From G963663615 sp963663615 (GTDB lineage: Bacteria > Bacteroidota > Ignavibacteria > Ignavibacteriales > Melioribacteraceae), in assembly GCA_963663615.1 (NCBI GenBank), contig OY760517.1, forward strand, positions 1,798,001-1,862,000: DNA of 64,000 nucleotides. Direction: 5' to 3'. Below the pieces are notes generated by a model. The model was given only the letters and a program-made list of their open reading frames with translations. It was not told the DNA's origin and made no database searches. The position numbers and the translations under genes are program-made. Below, piece by piece: positions 34,971-43,202 of the stretch (position 1 is its first letter; each line of letters opens with the position of its first letter).

Positions 34971-35408
34971 ATGGATTATTCAGAATTATTGGAAGTATTG
35001 GTTGAACAGGAAATAAATCTTGACAGATATTTGCAGCTTACAAAAACTAAGCAGGATGCAATTGTACATAATGATCTCACAAGATTAATGAACACAAACA
35101 GTGCCGAAGAAAAAATATTATTGCAGATAAAAAACATAGAAACAAAATGGCTCAAGATTATTAAGAAAAATAATATGAGCAAGGATCATATTGAAGAAAT
35201 TAATATTTCTACACTTGATGAGGATGACGCGTTGTTAGTTAAAAACCTTCGCGAACATCAGAATAACATAAAAAAACTTGCTGCTGAAATTACTGAAGCA
35301 AATGGACTTAATCGTTACCTTATTAGTAATGCAAGAGATTTTATTAAAGAGATATTAACTTCGATATTCAACAATAAAACGAAATCAATTATAGACAGAA
35401 AAATATAA
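34971..35408 (+). CDS. flgN: Flagellar chaperone FlgN
   Basis: FlgN binds and protects the hook-filament junction proteins FlgK and FlgL before export. The 145-residue protein is all helical with heptad character and no membrane segment, and has the FlgN pattern of an early LVEQEINLDRYLQLTKTKQDAI helix and a late RDFIKEILTSIF helix. It lies immediately before flgK, its substrate gene. Sequence conservation is low, so the call rests on position and length. Confidence 0.85.
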   Translation: MDYSELLEVLVEQEINLDRYLQLTKTKQDAIVHNDLTRLMNTNSAEEKILLQIKNIETKWLKIIKKNNMSKDHIEEINISTLDEDDALLVKNLREHQNNIKKLAAEITEANGLNRYLISNARDFIKEILTSIFNNKTKSIIDRKI

Positions 35409-35409
35409 A

Positions 35410-36768
35410 ATGGCACTCTCAAGAATATTCGACTTATCGAACCGTAGTCTTGCTGCATATAAAAATGCACTGGATGTTACAGCAAATAATATTGCTAATG
35501 CCAGTAATGAAAATTATTCTCGGCAAAAAGTTACATTCGCTTCAGAAAAAGCTGATATAAGCGGTGTTTTAAGGCTTGGTTCTGGAGTTAAGCTATCAGA
35601 GGTTAGCCGCGTTAGAAACTCCTATATTGATAATCAGATTCAGGAGAAGAATACTTCTTATCAATACAATAGTAAAAAATCTGAAGTACTGGGTAGAATG
35701 GAAGATATTTTCCTTGAGACAACAGGTTCAGGTTTTAGCAATTCGCTCAATGAGTTTTTTAATAGTTGGCAGGAGTTATCTTCAAATCCCACTTCAGTTG
35801 GATTAAGAAATGATGTGTTGAATAGTGCGAAATCTTTATCATCTCGCACCTCAGATATTCTTGATGGATTGGATGACTTAAAGTATGATGTAGTTTCGGA
35901 TTATAGAGAAAAGGTTGATTCATTAAACCTATCACTTAAAAACCTTAAGGCAATAAACGTTGAAATTAAAAGTCAGCAAGGTAATTTTAGACAAAGTCCT
36001 GATTTATTGGATGAAAGAGACAAGATACTTAAAGAATTGAGCTCATTGGCTAATATTAAAGTTGAAATTGGTGATGACGAAATTGCTCAGGTGTCGATAG
36101 GGGGTATATCTGCTGCTGATGCATCAATGGTTAAGGAATTTAGTGTTTCCATTACAGATGGTGAATTGGGTATTGTTACAAGTAAGGATGGGAAAAAAGC
36201 AACACTTAAGGGTGGTGAGCTCGGTGGTTTATCAGATGTTTATAATGAGTCAATACCGGCGGTTGAAGAAAATTTCCTTAATATAGTTGAAACTCTAAAA
36301 AATGCGGTTAATGATGCTCATTCAACAGGATATTCGATTACAGATCCACCACAAACCGGAACATTATTTTTTATAGAAGGTCCGGCAGGTGAATTGCAAA
36401 TAAACTCAGCAATCCTTAATGATCTTGATATGTTGGCAACATCAGGAGACGGAACTAATGGAAACTCGGATAACGCACTAGCCATTGCCAGTTTACTTGA
36501 TGCAAAATTATTAAATGGTGATGATCTTACTTCTAACTATACAGAAATAATTTCGAATTTGGGAAACCAGGTGCAATTAAGTGAAAATATGGCTACTGCA
36601 AATAATCTTTCTTTGGAGCAGCTTGATTCAGCTAAAAATGAAGTATCGGGTGTTTCAATTGATGAAGAAATGACCAATATTATACAATACCAAAGATCAT
36701 ATGATGCATCTGCAAAACTGATTAAAGTTGCGGATGAAATGCTTCAGACAATATTAAATATGGTGTAG
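35410..36768 (+). CDS. flgK: Hook-filament junction protein FlgK (HAP1)
   Basis: FlgK joins hook to filament. The 452-residue protein starts with LSRIFDLSNRSLAAYKNALD and VTANNIANASNENYSRQKV and ends with DEEMTNIIQYQRSYDASAKL plus a terminal helix. Internal LDERDKILKELSSL and a heterogeneous middle domain are typical. It is somewhat shorter than the Salmonella FlgK (553), which is common outside Proteobacteria. Confidence 0.96.
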   Translation: MALSRIFDLSNRSLAAYKNALDVTANNIANASNENYSRQKVTFASEKADISGVLRLGSGVKLSEVSRVRNSYIDNQIQEKNTSYQYNSKKSEVLGRMEDIFLETTGSGFSNSLNEFFNSWQELSSNPTSVGLRNDVLNSAKSLSSRTSDILDGLDDLKYDVVSDYREKVDSLNLSLKNLKAINVEIKSQQGNFRQSPDLLDERDKILKELSSLANIKVEIGDDEIAQVSIGGISAADASMVKEFSVSITDGELGIVTSKDGKKATLKGGELGGLSDVYNESIPAVEENFLNIVETLKNAVNDAHSTGYSITDPPQTGTLFFIEGPAGELQINSAILNDLDMLATSGDGTNGNSDNALAIASLLDAKLLNGDDLTSNYTEIISNLGNQVQLSENMATANNLSLEQLDSAKNEVSGVSIDEEMTNIIQYQRSYDASAKLIKVADEMLQTILNMV

Positions 36769-36771
36769 AAA

Positions 36772-37665
36772 ATGAGAGTAACTAATTTAGGCTCATTAAA
36801 TAGTCAGTTGGGTAATATAAACGATATCAAGAACAAGATAAATTCTATTGGTACGGATATATCTACTACCAAAAAGATACATAAACCTTCTGATGATCCC
36901 AGTGGAGCTAGCAGAGTTATAAATTTTGAGAAACAGCTCTCCTCGAATAACACTTATCTTCAAAATATAAGTAAATCTTCTGTGTTTATGGATACTACAA
37001 ACTCAACGCTTGATAACATGTATAGTAAGATTACTGAAGCACTTACAGAATTAAAATTTGCATCCAATCCGGAAAATGATGGACAGCGTGAAATTTTTGC
37101 TAATAAAATTGATGGTCTTTTCGATAATCTATTAGATTTGGCTAATACTGAATATGACGGGAAATATTTATTCGGAGGTACGGATTTTTCTGATAAACCT
37201 TATGTTTATGATGAAGCAACAAATCAGGTAACTCTGGGTGTTGCCGATGTAAGTGGTCAGCAAAATGTTAAAATATCAAAAAATATAACTCAAGCTGTAA
37301 ATATACCTGGCAGCGAATTATTTGGCGATATTGATGGAACTGACATATTTAATACTTTGCTGACAATAAGGACTGAACTGGAAAACGATAACATACCATC
37401 TGAAGATTTAGTTAAAAGAGTTGAAGCCTTTGGAGATAATGTACTGGAAAAATCATCTAAATCGGGTAGTATCCTTAATCAGATTTATGCAACAGAGGAA
37501 ATGATTAATAATCAGAACCTCACTCTTGAAAGTCTTATATCTGATGAATCGGATACCGATATTGCAAAATCAGTAATTGAACTCCAAAATTATGAATATT
37601 CACTTCAGCTTGCATATAGGGTTAGTTCAATGACGATGTCTAAATCGCTTATGGATTTCTTATGA
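36772..37665 (+). CDS. flgL: Hook-filament junction protein FlgL (HAP3)
   Basis: FlgL is the second junction protein, flagellin-like. The 297-residue protein has the flagellin-type N-terminus (KPSDDPSGASRVINFEKQLS), the segment NTEYDGKYLFGGTDFSDKPY, and a C-terminal coiled-coil ending in YEYSLQLAYRVSSMTMSKSL. Its stop overlaps the motA start by four bases (ATGA). No flagellin gene follows, so filament genes lie elsewhere. Confidence 0.95.
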   Translation: MRVTNLGSLNSQLGNINDIKNKINSIGTDISTTKKIHKPSDDPSGASRVINFEKQLSSNNTYLQNISKSSVFMDTTNSTLDNMYSKITEALTELKFASNPENDGQREIFANKIDGLFDNLLDLANTEYDGKYLFGGTDFSDKPYVYDEATNQVTLGVADVSGQQNVKISKNITQAVNIPGSELFGDIDGTDIFNTLLTIRTELENDNIPSEDLVKRVEAFGDNVLEKSSKSGSILNQIYATEEMINNQNLTLESLISDESDTDIAKSVIELQNYEYSLQLAYRVSSMTMSKSLMDFL

Positions 37666-38438
37666 AAAAACTTGGTGCATTGTTTGGATTTCTTCTTGGA
37701 ATATTCTCCATTTTCGGGTCGTTTATTCTGGAAGGGGGACAAATTCTCACTTTATTTATTATAAGTCCGATGGTAATAGTATTTGGAGGTACATTTGCTG
37801 CTGTTATTATTGGTTTCGGGATGGAAAAGTTTTTAAAAATATTTACCCTTATAAAAATTGCGATTAACGACAAAGATTATGATCTTGAAAAAATGATTAA
37901 TCTTTTTGTCGATTTTTCAATAACTGCAAAAAGTGAAACGCTACTTGCAATTGAGGGTAAATTGGATAGGGTTGAATACCTTTTTCCAAAAAAATTGATA
38001 AGGTTTACTGTAGATGGCACTGAAAGGGAAGCTCTCTATGATATTGCCCAGCTTGAAATGAAAATGATGCATGAACGTCATAATTCGAATGCATTTATTT
38101 TTTCTAAAATGGGTGGATATGCCCCTACGATGGGTATTTTAGGAACAGTAATGGGATTATTCTTAACGCTTACAAACGCAGCTGGTGATCCCGAAGTATT
38201 AATTTCCAATATTGCTACGGCTTTTATTGCAACCCTTTGGGGTGTTTTAACTGCAAACTTAATTTGGTTACCAATAGGTGATAAGCTAAAAGAATGCCAT
38301 TTGAAAGAAAAACATATGATGGAGATAGCTCTCGAGGGAGCGTTATCCTTACAGAGCGGCGAGATTCCGTCGATAACGAAAGCAAAACTAACAAGCATGC
38401 TGCCTCAGCAGACACAAAGAAGAATTTTAGACGTGTAA
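37662..38438 (+). CDS. Stator protein MotA/PomA family, first copy
   Basis: The 258-residue membrane protein is a MotA-family stator subunit. It has four membrane segments, the ERHNSNAFIFSKMGGYAPTM segment with GILGTVMGLFLTL, and the conserved IATAFIATLWGVLTANLIWL. Its partner gene overlaps its 3' end by 145 bases. It differs clearly from the second MotA in this window, which has longer cytoplasmic loops. The pairing with the adjacent MotB-like protein, whose channel helix is of the PomB/MotS kind, suggests possible sodium coupling. Confidence 0.92.
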   Translation: MKKLGALFGFLLGIFSIFGSFILEGGQILTLFIISPMVIVFGGTFAAVIIGFGMEKFLKIFTLIKIAINDKDYDLEKMINLFVDFSITAKSETLLAIEGKLDRVEYLFPKKLIRFTVDGTEREALYDIAQLEMKMMHERHNSNAFIFSKMGGYAPTMGILGTVMGLFLTLTNAAGDPEVLISNIATAFIATLWGVLTANLIWLPIGDKLKECHLKEKHMMEIALEGALSLQSGEIPSITKAKLTSMLPQQTQRRILDV

Positions 38439-39112
38439 ATAATATATCCGTTGATTATTCTGAAGATGCTGATAAAGACCGTTATCTGATTACGTATGCC
38501 GATTTTATAACACTTCTGTTAGGACTATTTATAATCCTTTACTCTATTTCCAAAGTAGATAAACAGAAATATGATGATTTGATTTATGCAATGAGTGATG
38601 TTTTTGGACACAAAACTGATTCTACATTGACAGTAAGTCAGATAAGTAATAAATTCAGTACATTAAATCCTGTTAATACAACACGACAACAGATTAATGA
38701 TTTGATTGAAGAGTTCCATTACGACCATTCAATACGATTGGAAGAAAATGAAAGGGGACTAACGATAAGGATTCTTGAGGATATATTATTCGCCTCAGGA
38801 AAAAGTAAGTTAAATCCTGATTCCAAAGAAGTTTTGGGAAAGTTGGCAGATATAATTAAGGCATTGCCAAATGATATACGAGTTGAAGGTCACACTGATA
38901 ATGTACCAATTAGTACAAATGAGTATCCTTCCAACTGGCATTTATCGGTAAATCGTGCACTTAATACTGCATACTTTCTTATTGAAGAAAAAAACATTTC
39001 TGCTGATAAAGTATCGATAGTAGGTTATTCGGAATATAAACCTATTGCTCCTAATACCTCAGATGACGGTAGAGCGTTAAACAGAAGAGTTGATTTAGTT
39101 ATTATTAAATAG
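38294..39112 (+). CDS. Stator protein MotB/PomB family, first copy (start inside motA)
   Basis: The 272-residue protein has the stator membrane helix with the ion-binding Asp (ITYADFITLLLGLFIILYS, about residues 68-86) and a C-terminal OmpA-like peptidoglycan-binding domain (VEGHTDNVPI, NRALNTAYFLI, NRRVDLVII). The only ordinary start codon before the helix is ATG 38294, which lies 145 bases inside the upstream motA gene. A start nearer the motA stop would need a non-standard codon, as I find no in-frame ATG, GTG or TTG there. So either the first 48 codons are truly dual-coding or initiation is unusual. The helix resembles PomB/MotS rather than E. coli MotB. Confidence 0.88.
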   Translation: MPFERKTYDGDSSRGSVILTERRDSVDNESKTNKHAASADTKKNFRRVNNISVDYSEDADKDRYLITYADFITLLLGLFIILYSISKVDKQKYDDLIYAMSDVFGHKTDSTLTVSQISNKFSTLNPVNTTRQQINDLIEEFHYDHSIRLEENERGLTIRILEDILFASGKSKLNPDSKEVLGKLADIIKALPNDIRVEGHTDNVPISTNEYPSNWHLSVNRALNTAYFLIEEKNISADKVSIVGYSEYKPIAPNTSDDGRALNRRVDLVIIK

Positions 39113-39121
39113 AAAAACACT

Positions 39122-39505
39122 ATGAAACTACAAACTAAACAATTTGGTGAAATTGAATTCACCAGAGAACACATCATTTTTTTTGAAAATGGTATTTACG
39201 GATTTGAGCATCTTAAAGAATTCTTGTTTATTAAAACTGAAAATGAATTGTTTTATTGGCTCAATTCAATTGATCAGCCGGAAATTGCTTTCCCGCTAGT
39301 TAGTATCAGGATGATTGATGATACTTACCCTATGGAAGAGGAACATGAACCATTTGCAGTGGTTACATTAAACTCGGATCCATTAAAAGTAAAGGCTAAC
39401 CTTAAAGCCCCTGTTTACTTAAACCAGGAAACAAAAACCGGATTTCAGAAAATTATTGACAAAGAGGAATATCCGGTTGATTACAAACTCTTTGTTGAAA
39501 AATAA
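39122..39505 (+). CDS. fliW: Flagellar assembly factor FliW
   Basis: FliW binds CsrA (and flagellin) and relieves CsrA repression of translation, linking flagellin export to expression. The 127-residue protein shows the family pattern FGEIEFTREHIIFFENGIYG, FYWLNSIDQPEIAFPLV and LNSDPLKVKANLKAPVYLN. It is ten bases from csrA, the standard pair. Confidence 0.95.
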   Translation: MKLQTKQFGEIEFTREHIIFFENGIYGFEHLKEFLFIKTENELFYWLNSIDQPEIAFPLVSIRMIDDTYPMEEEHEPFAVVTLNSDPLKVKANLKAPVYLNQETKTGFQKIIDKEEYPVDYKLFVEK

Positions 39506-39515
39506 GAGATGACTA

Positions 39516-39755
39516 ATGCTAATTCTTACTAGAAAAAATGATGAAGAAATTATTCTGAATTCCAATATAGTAATTAAGGTTCTTTCTGTTTCGGAAGGGC
39601 AGGTTAAGATTGGAATTGAAGCACCGAAAGAAGTTGAAATACTTCGCGGAGAACTTTACACAAAAGTTAAGGAAACTGCGAAAATTGCTTCTGATCAAAG
39701 CTCAGAAAAAGTTACAGATATTTCTAAATTTAAGCTAAACAAGCTTGGAAAATAG
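39516..39755 (+). CDS. csrA: Carbon storage/translation regulator CsrA
   Basis: CsrA is a dimeric RNA-binding protein that binds GGA motifs in mRNA leaders, often blocking ribosome sites. The core is clear: LILTRKNDEEIILN, IVIKVLSVSEGQVKIGIEAP, KEVEILRGELYTKV. It is 79 residues, with a C-terminal extension beyond the 61-residue E. coli form. It sits directly after fliW. The GGA-rich structured leader of flgE is a candidate target in the same locus. Confidence 0.96.
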   Translation: MLILTRKNDEEIILNSNIVIKVLSVSEGQVKIGIEAPKEVEILRGELYTKVKETAKIASDQSSEKVTDISKFKLNKLGK

Positions 39756-39758
39756 TAC

Positions 39759-40481
39759 ATGGCTTTCCAGGAAACTAATAAAAAGATTCTTGTTGTTGAT
39801 GATTCGGATGTTACACAACATGCAATAAAAGAATTGCTAGCCGATTCTGATGTTGAGGTAGTTTCTTGCAGAGACGGACTTGAAGGTATTAAAAGGTCTG
39901 TTGAAATTAAGCCAGATATTATCCTGTTGGATATAATGATGCCTAACCTCGATGGGCTCAAGATGTTGCAGATCATTAGAATGATTGATGATCTGTCAAA
40001 GATTCCTGTGTTAATAATTAGTGCAAATACCAATAAATCAAATGTAATTTCTGCTATGGAAGCTGGTGCCGAAAATGTTATTTCAAAGCCAGTTTCAAAG
40101 CAATCGTTAATTACGGAAATAAAGAAAATACTTGGTGCTGATTATTTTAAATCTAACAAACCATCAACTGCTTTAACTGTAAGCGATCAAAAAGAAATAC
40201 AGGGAAGATTAAGAAAAATATTTCTTAATAGCTTTCCTGCTAAAAAATACGGGTTAATTGAAAGCATAAATAATAGAAATAAAGCTATTCTAAAACAAAT
40301 AGTACATGAGATTAAAGGCTCGGGAGGAGCAATTGGTTATCCAATTTTAACCTCACTTAGCTCAGAAATCGAAAAAGACATCTCAACTTTTCCTATTAAT
40401 TGGTCGAAAATAAAATATAAATGTGAGAAAATTATTGAGATTGTCTCAGATATAGATAAACAGGATACATATATAGGATAA
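39759..40481 (+). CDS. Two-domain response regulator: REC plus HPt
   Basis: The 240-residue protein joins a receiver domain (residues 1-130, Asp58 in ILLDIMMP, acidic pair in VVDDSD, Lys in ISKPVS) to a helical C-terminal module with an HPt motif, VHEIKGSGGAIGYPIL, placing the phosphotransfer His at residue 183. Receiver-HPt fusions pass phosphate between His kinases and other regulators. It sits between csrA and the second stator pair, so it may feed motor control. The target is unknown. Confidence 0.85.
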   Translation: MAFQETNKKILVVDDSDVTQHAIKELLADSDVEVVSCRDGLEGIKRSVEIKPDIILLDIMMPNLDGLKMLQIIRMIDDLSKIPVLIISANTNKSNVISAMEAGAENVISKPVSKQSLITEIKKILGADYFKSNKPSTALTVSDQKEIQGRLRKIFLNSFPAKKYGLIESINNRNKAILKQIVHEIKGSGGAIGYPILTSLSSEIEKDISTFPINWSKIKYKCEKIIEIVSDIDKQDTYIG

Positions 40482-40484
40482 CAT

Positions 40485-41336
40485 ATGTTTATAATTATAG
40501 GTTTTGTAGTTGTTACCGGTTCGGTTGTTGTAGGGTTCCTGATGGCTGGTGGAGACTTACATTTACTTATTCAGCCTTCCGAATTTGTTACAATTGGTGG
40601 TGCTGCTTTAGGTAGTTTGCTTATATCGTCTGATATAGGTTTGATTAAGAGAATGGTTGGTGCTATTCCTAAAGCCATGACAAATAAAGCTTATCATAAA
40701 CACGACTACCTTGAATTATTAAAGTCGCTTAATGATCTATTTCTTTTGGCACAAAGAGATGGGGTTTTGGCTTTGGAAACACACGTTGAAAATCCGGAGC
40801 AGTCTGATATTCTATCGAAAAATAAAAAGTTTTTAGCAAATGAAATTGCAAAAACGTTTTTTTGTGATACTCTTAAAGTTATGCTCTCTGGTGGTGTACC
40901 TCCTCATGAGCTGGAAATATTGGCTGATAATGAAATAGATACTTTTAAGGAAGAAAATCATCCGGTATCAGCAAATATTGCAATGGTAGCAGATGCATTG
41001 CCTGGTCTTGGAATTGTGGCTGCCGTACTTGGTATTATCGTTACAATGGCATCAATTAGTGATGGACCCGAAGTAGTGGGTCACCACGTTGCTGCTGCAC
41101 TAGTAGGTACATTCCTGGGTGTACTTTTATCATATGGTTATCTAAACCCTTTGGCAACAAATATTGGTCATATGTTTGAACATAAGGCACAATATCTGGT
41201 TACAATAAAAACCTGTTTGGTAGCATATGCAAAAGGCAACCCACCAATTGTTGCGGTTGAAATGGCAAGAAGAACTATAAACTCCGATCACAGACCATCA
41301 TTTGGCGAACTTGAAGGGTTCATCAGGGGTAAATAG
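40485..41336 (+). CDS. motA: Flagellar stator protein MotA, second copy
   Basis: This 283-residue protein is a MotA of the E. coli/Bacteroidota type: an N-terminal IIGFVVVTGSVVVGFLMAGG, the cytoplasmic loop with FFCDTLKVMLSGGVPPHELE, the conserved ADALPGLGIVAAVLGIIVTM, and HVAAALVGTFLGVLLSYGYL. The motB partner starts five bases downstream. The window therefore holds two complete stator sets. Confidence 0.95.
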   Translation: MFIIIGFVVVTGSVVVGFLMAGGDLHLLIQPSEFVTIGGAALGSLLISSDIGLIKRMVGAIPKAMTNKAYHKHDYLELLKSLNDLFLLAQRDGVLALETHVENPEQSDILSKNKKFLANEIAKTFFCDTLKVMLSGGVPPHELEILADNEIDTFKEENHPVSANIAMVADALPGLGIVAAVLGIIVTMASISDGPEVVGHHVAAALVGTFLGVLLSYGYLNPLATNIGHMFEHKAQYLVTIKTCLVAYAKGNPPIVAVEMARRTINSDHRPSFGELEGFIRGK

Positions 41337-41341
41337 TTAAT

Positions 41342-42133
41342 ATGGAAACTAATGAAAATAATAATCAGGAAGGAACCCCTCCTATAATTATTAAAAAGGT
41401 TTCAGGTGGTCATGGTCATCATGGTGGTGCCTGGAAAGTTGCATATGCTGATTTCGTTACAGCAATGATGGCTCTTTTTATTGTTTTATGGGTTTTAGGA
41501 CAAAGCGAGGAAGTAAAGGAAGCTGTTTCATCCTACTTTAAAGATCCAGTTGGTTTTATGGAAGGCGGGAATAAATCATTATTTCCTGGTCTGGGTGATG
41601 GGTTGTTGAATCCGGGTTCAGCCGAGGAAGAGTTCTTTTCTTCTGAAGGAGAAAAAGAATTCCTTGAAAAAATGGGTGAAAGGATTTTAGCAGACCTTTC
41701 TGAAAACGTTGATTTGTCAACTTTATCAGAGCAGGTATCTATTGAATTTACCAATGATGGTTTAAGAATTGAAATGACTGAATCAGAGCAGGAAGCTTTT
41801 TTTAATTCTGGAAGTTCCTCCTTGAACAGAAATGGTAAAAAGATTCTTAGAAAAATTGGTGCTGAATTAGCCAAGATTCCAAACTCAATCGTTATTGAAG
41901 GGCATACTGATGCACGTCCATATTCGAGTAGAGGTAGATTCTATACAAATTTTGAACTTAGTACTGATCGAGCCAATTCAGCTAGAAGAGAATTATTGGC
42001 TGGTGGATTAAAATATAGTAAAATTGCTGAAATAAGAGGTCATGCTGACAGGTTACTAAAGGATAGAGAAAACCCTTATAGCGAAGTTAACAGAAGAATT
42101 ACCATTACAGTAAAATACAAGAAAAGTGAATAA
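41342..42133 (+). CDS. motB: Flagellar stator protein MotB, second copy
   Basis: The 263-residue protein has a His/Gly-rich N-terminus (GGHGHHGGAWKVAYADF), the ion-binding helix VAYADFVTAMMALFIVLWVL with its Asp, which resembles proton-type MotB, and a C-terminal OmpA-like domain (IEGHTDARPYSSRG, NSARRELLAGGL, NRRITITVKY). The helix differs from the first MotB copy, pointing to different ions or conditions. It overlaps the next response-regulator gene by eight bases. Confidence 0.95.
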   Translation: METNENNNQEGTPPIIIKKVSGGHGHHGGAWKVAYADFVTAMMALFIVLWVLGQSEEVKEAVSSYFKDPVGFMEGGNKSLFPGLGDGLLNPGSAEEEFFSSEGEKEFLEKMGERILADLSENVDLSTLSEQVSIEFTNDGLRIEMTESEQEAFFNSGSSSLNRNGKKILRKIGAELAKIPNSIVIEGHTDARPYSSRGRFYTNFELSTDRANSARRELLAGGLKYSKIAEIRGHADRLLKDRENPYSEVNRRITITVKYKKSE

Positions 42134-42503
42134 GAGAATATTAGTAATAGAAGATGATCCGTTTGCACAGGAGTTTTATCGTATGCTCTTGGAAAAAGCA
42201 GGTTTTATTTTGGATATTTCCGAAGACGGTGACGAAATAATAAAAAGAATTACTAAAGATCATTTCGATATATTGATTATTGATATTAACTTAAAAAATA
42301 CATTTTTGGAAAATAAAAAAATTGATGGTATGGATATTTTTAAAAGAATTAGAAGTATAAAGTACATTCCATCAATAATTATAACAGCATATACAAAATA
42401 TAAGAATGAAAATATTGATGATATTGCTGATGAATTTATATTAAAACCTATTACAGATTTTAATATCTTGTTAAAGAAAATTGAGAAAATAATTGAACGA
42501 TAA
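42126..42503 (+). CDS. Single-domain response regulator with a loop insertion
   Basis: A 125-residue stand-alone receiver domain starting at GTG 42126: VIEDDPFAQEFYRMLLEKAG with the acidic pair, the phosphoacceptor Asp in LIIDINL, Thr in IITAYTK and Lys in ILKPITD. Compared with CheY it has about ten extra residues (around KNTFLENKKI) straight after the phosphorylation site, before the GMDIF segment. It overlaps the motB stop by eight bases and the next gene by eleven, so it belongs to the motor group. Confidence 0.88.
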   Translation: MNKRILVIEDDPFAQEFYRMLLEKAGFILDISEDGDEIIKRITKDHFDILIIDINLKNTFLENKKIDGMDIFKRIRSIKYIPSIIITAYTKYKNENIDDIADEFILKPITDFNILLKKIEKIIER

Positions 42504-43152
42504 AAACGAAAATATACTGATTGTTGAAGATGAAGAGGATACGGCATATATCCTTGAAAGGCTTTTAACGAAAAATGGTTATGCTGTAAAAACAGCACAT
42601 AACGGTCAGGAAGCGTTAAAAATTGTTGAAAACTATATGCCAAAAGTTATTGTTGCGGACTGGACGATGCCTGTAATGGATGGTATTGAGCTATGTAACA
42701 GACTTAAAAATATGGAAGAGTTTAAGCTTATTTATTACATTATGCTTACTGCAAGAGTATCTGTATCTGACAGGGTAAAAGGTTTGGATGTGGGTGCCGA
42801 TGATTTTCTTGTTAAACCTGTAGAAAATGAAGAATTATTGGCACGAATTCGTTCTGGTGTTAGAATCTATAATTTGCAGCAAGAGCTTAAGAAAATTGAG
42901 CACAGCCGAGCAGTAATAGATATGGCTTGTACAATTGGGCATAAACTAAATAATCCAATGTCAAGTTTAATATTCTCTATAAAAAATATTCAGGATGATT
43001 TATTTGATGATAAAGACAAGTTTTCTGAAGACTTTGAGATTATCGAACAATCAATTGATAGAATAAAAACTTTGACAAGTGAACTAGTGAGCCTTAATAA
43101 ACCAGAGTTTGAGGATTATACTGATCAGACAAGAATGATAAAATTGAGTTAA
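42493..43152 (+). CDS. Response regulator fused to a DHp (HisKA-like) helix domain without ATPase
   Basis: The 219-residue protein starts at TTG 42493. Residues 1-125 form a receiver domain (Asp56 in VIVADWTMP, Lys in LVKPV). Residues about 130-205 form a kinase-type dimerisation helix pair with an intact phosphoacceptor box, MACTIGHKLNNPM, His150. No HATPase domain follows; the protein ends 50 residues later. It could receive phosphate from another kinase or from its own receiver. It overlaps the preceding regulator by eleven bases. Contrast the pseudokinase at 27261-28577, which has the reverse defect. Confidence 0.82.
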   Translation: MNDKNENILIVEDEEDTAYILERLLTKNGYAVKTAHNGQEALKIVENYMPKVIVADWTMPVMDGIELCNRLKNMEEFKLIYYIMLTARVSVSDRVKGLDVGADDFLVKPVENEELLARIRSGVRIYNLQQELKKIEHSRAVIDMACTIGHKLNNPMSSLIFSIKNIQDDLFDDKDKFSEDFEIIEQSIDRIKTLTSELVSLNKPEFEDYTDQTRMIKLS

Positions 43153-43202
43153 GACTCTAAACTTTTATATCCTTCCTCCGATAGTAATATCAGGAATAGT
43201 AT

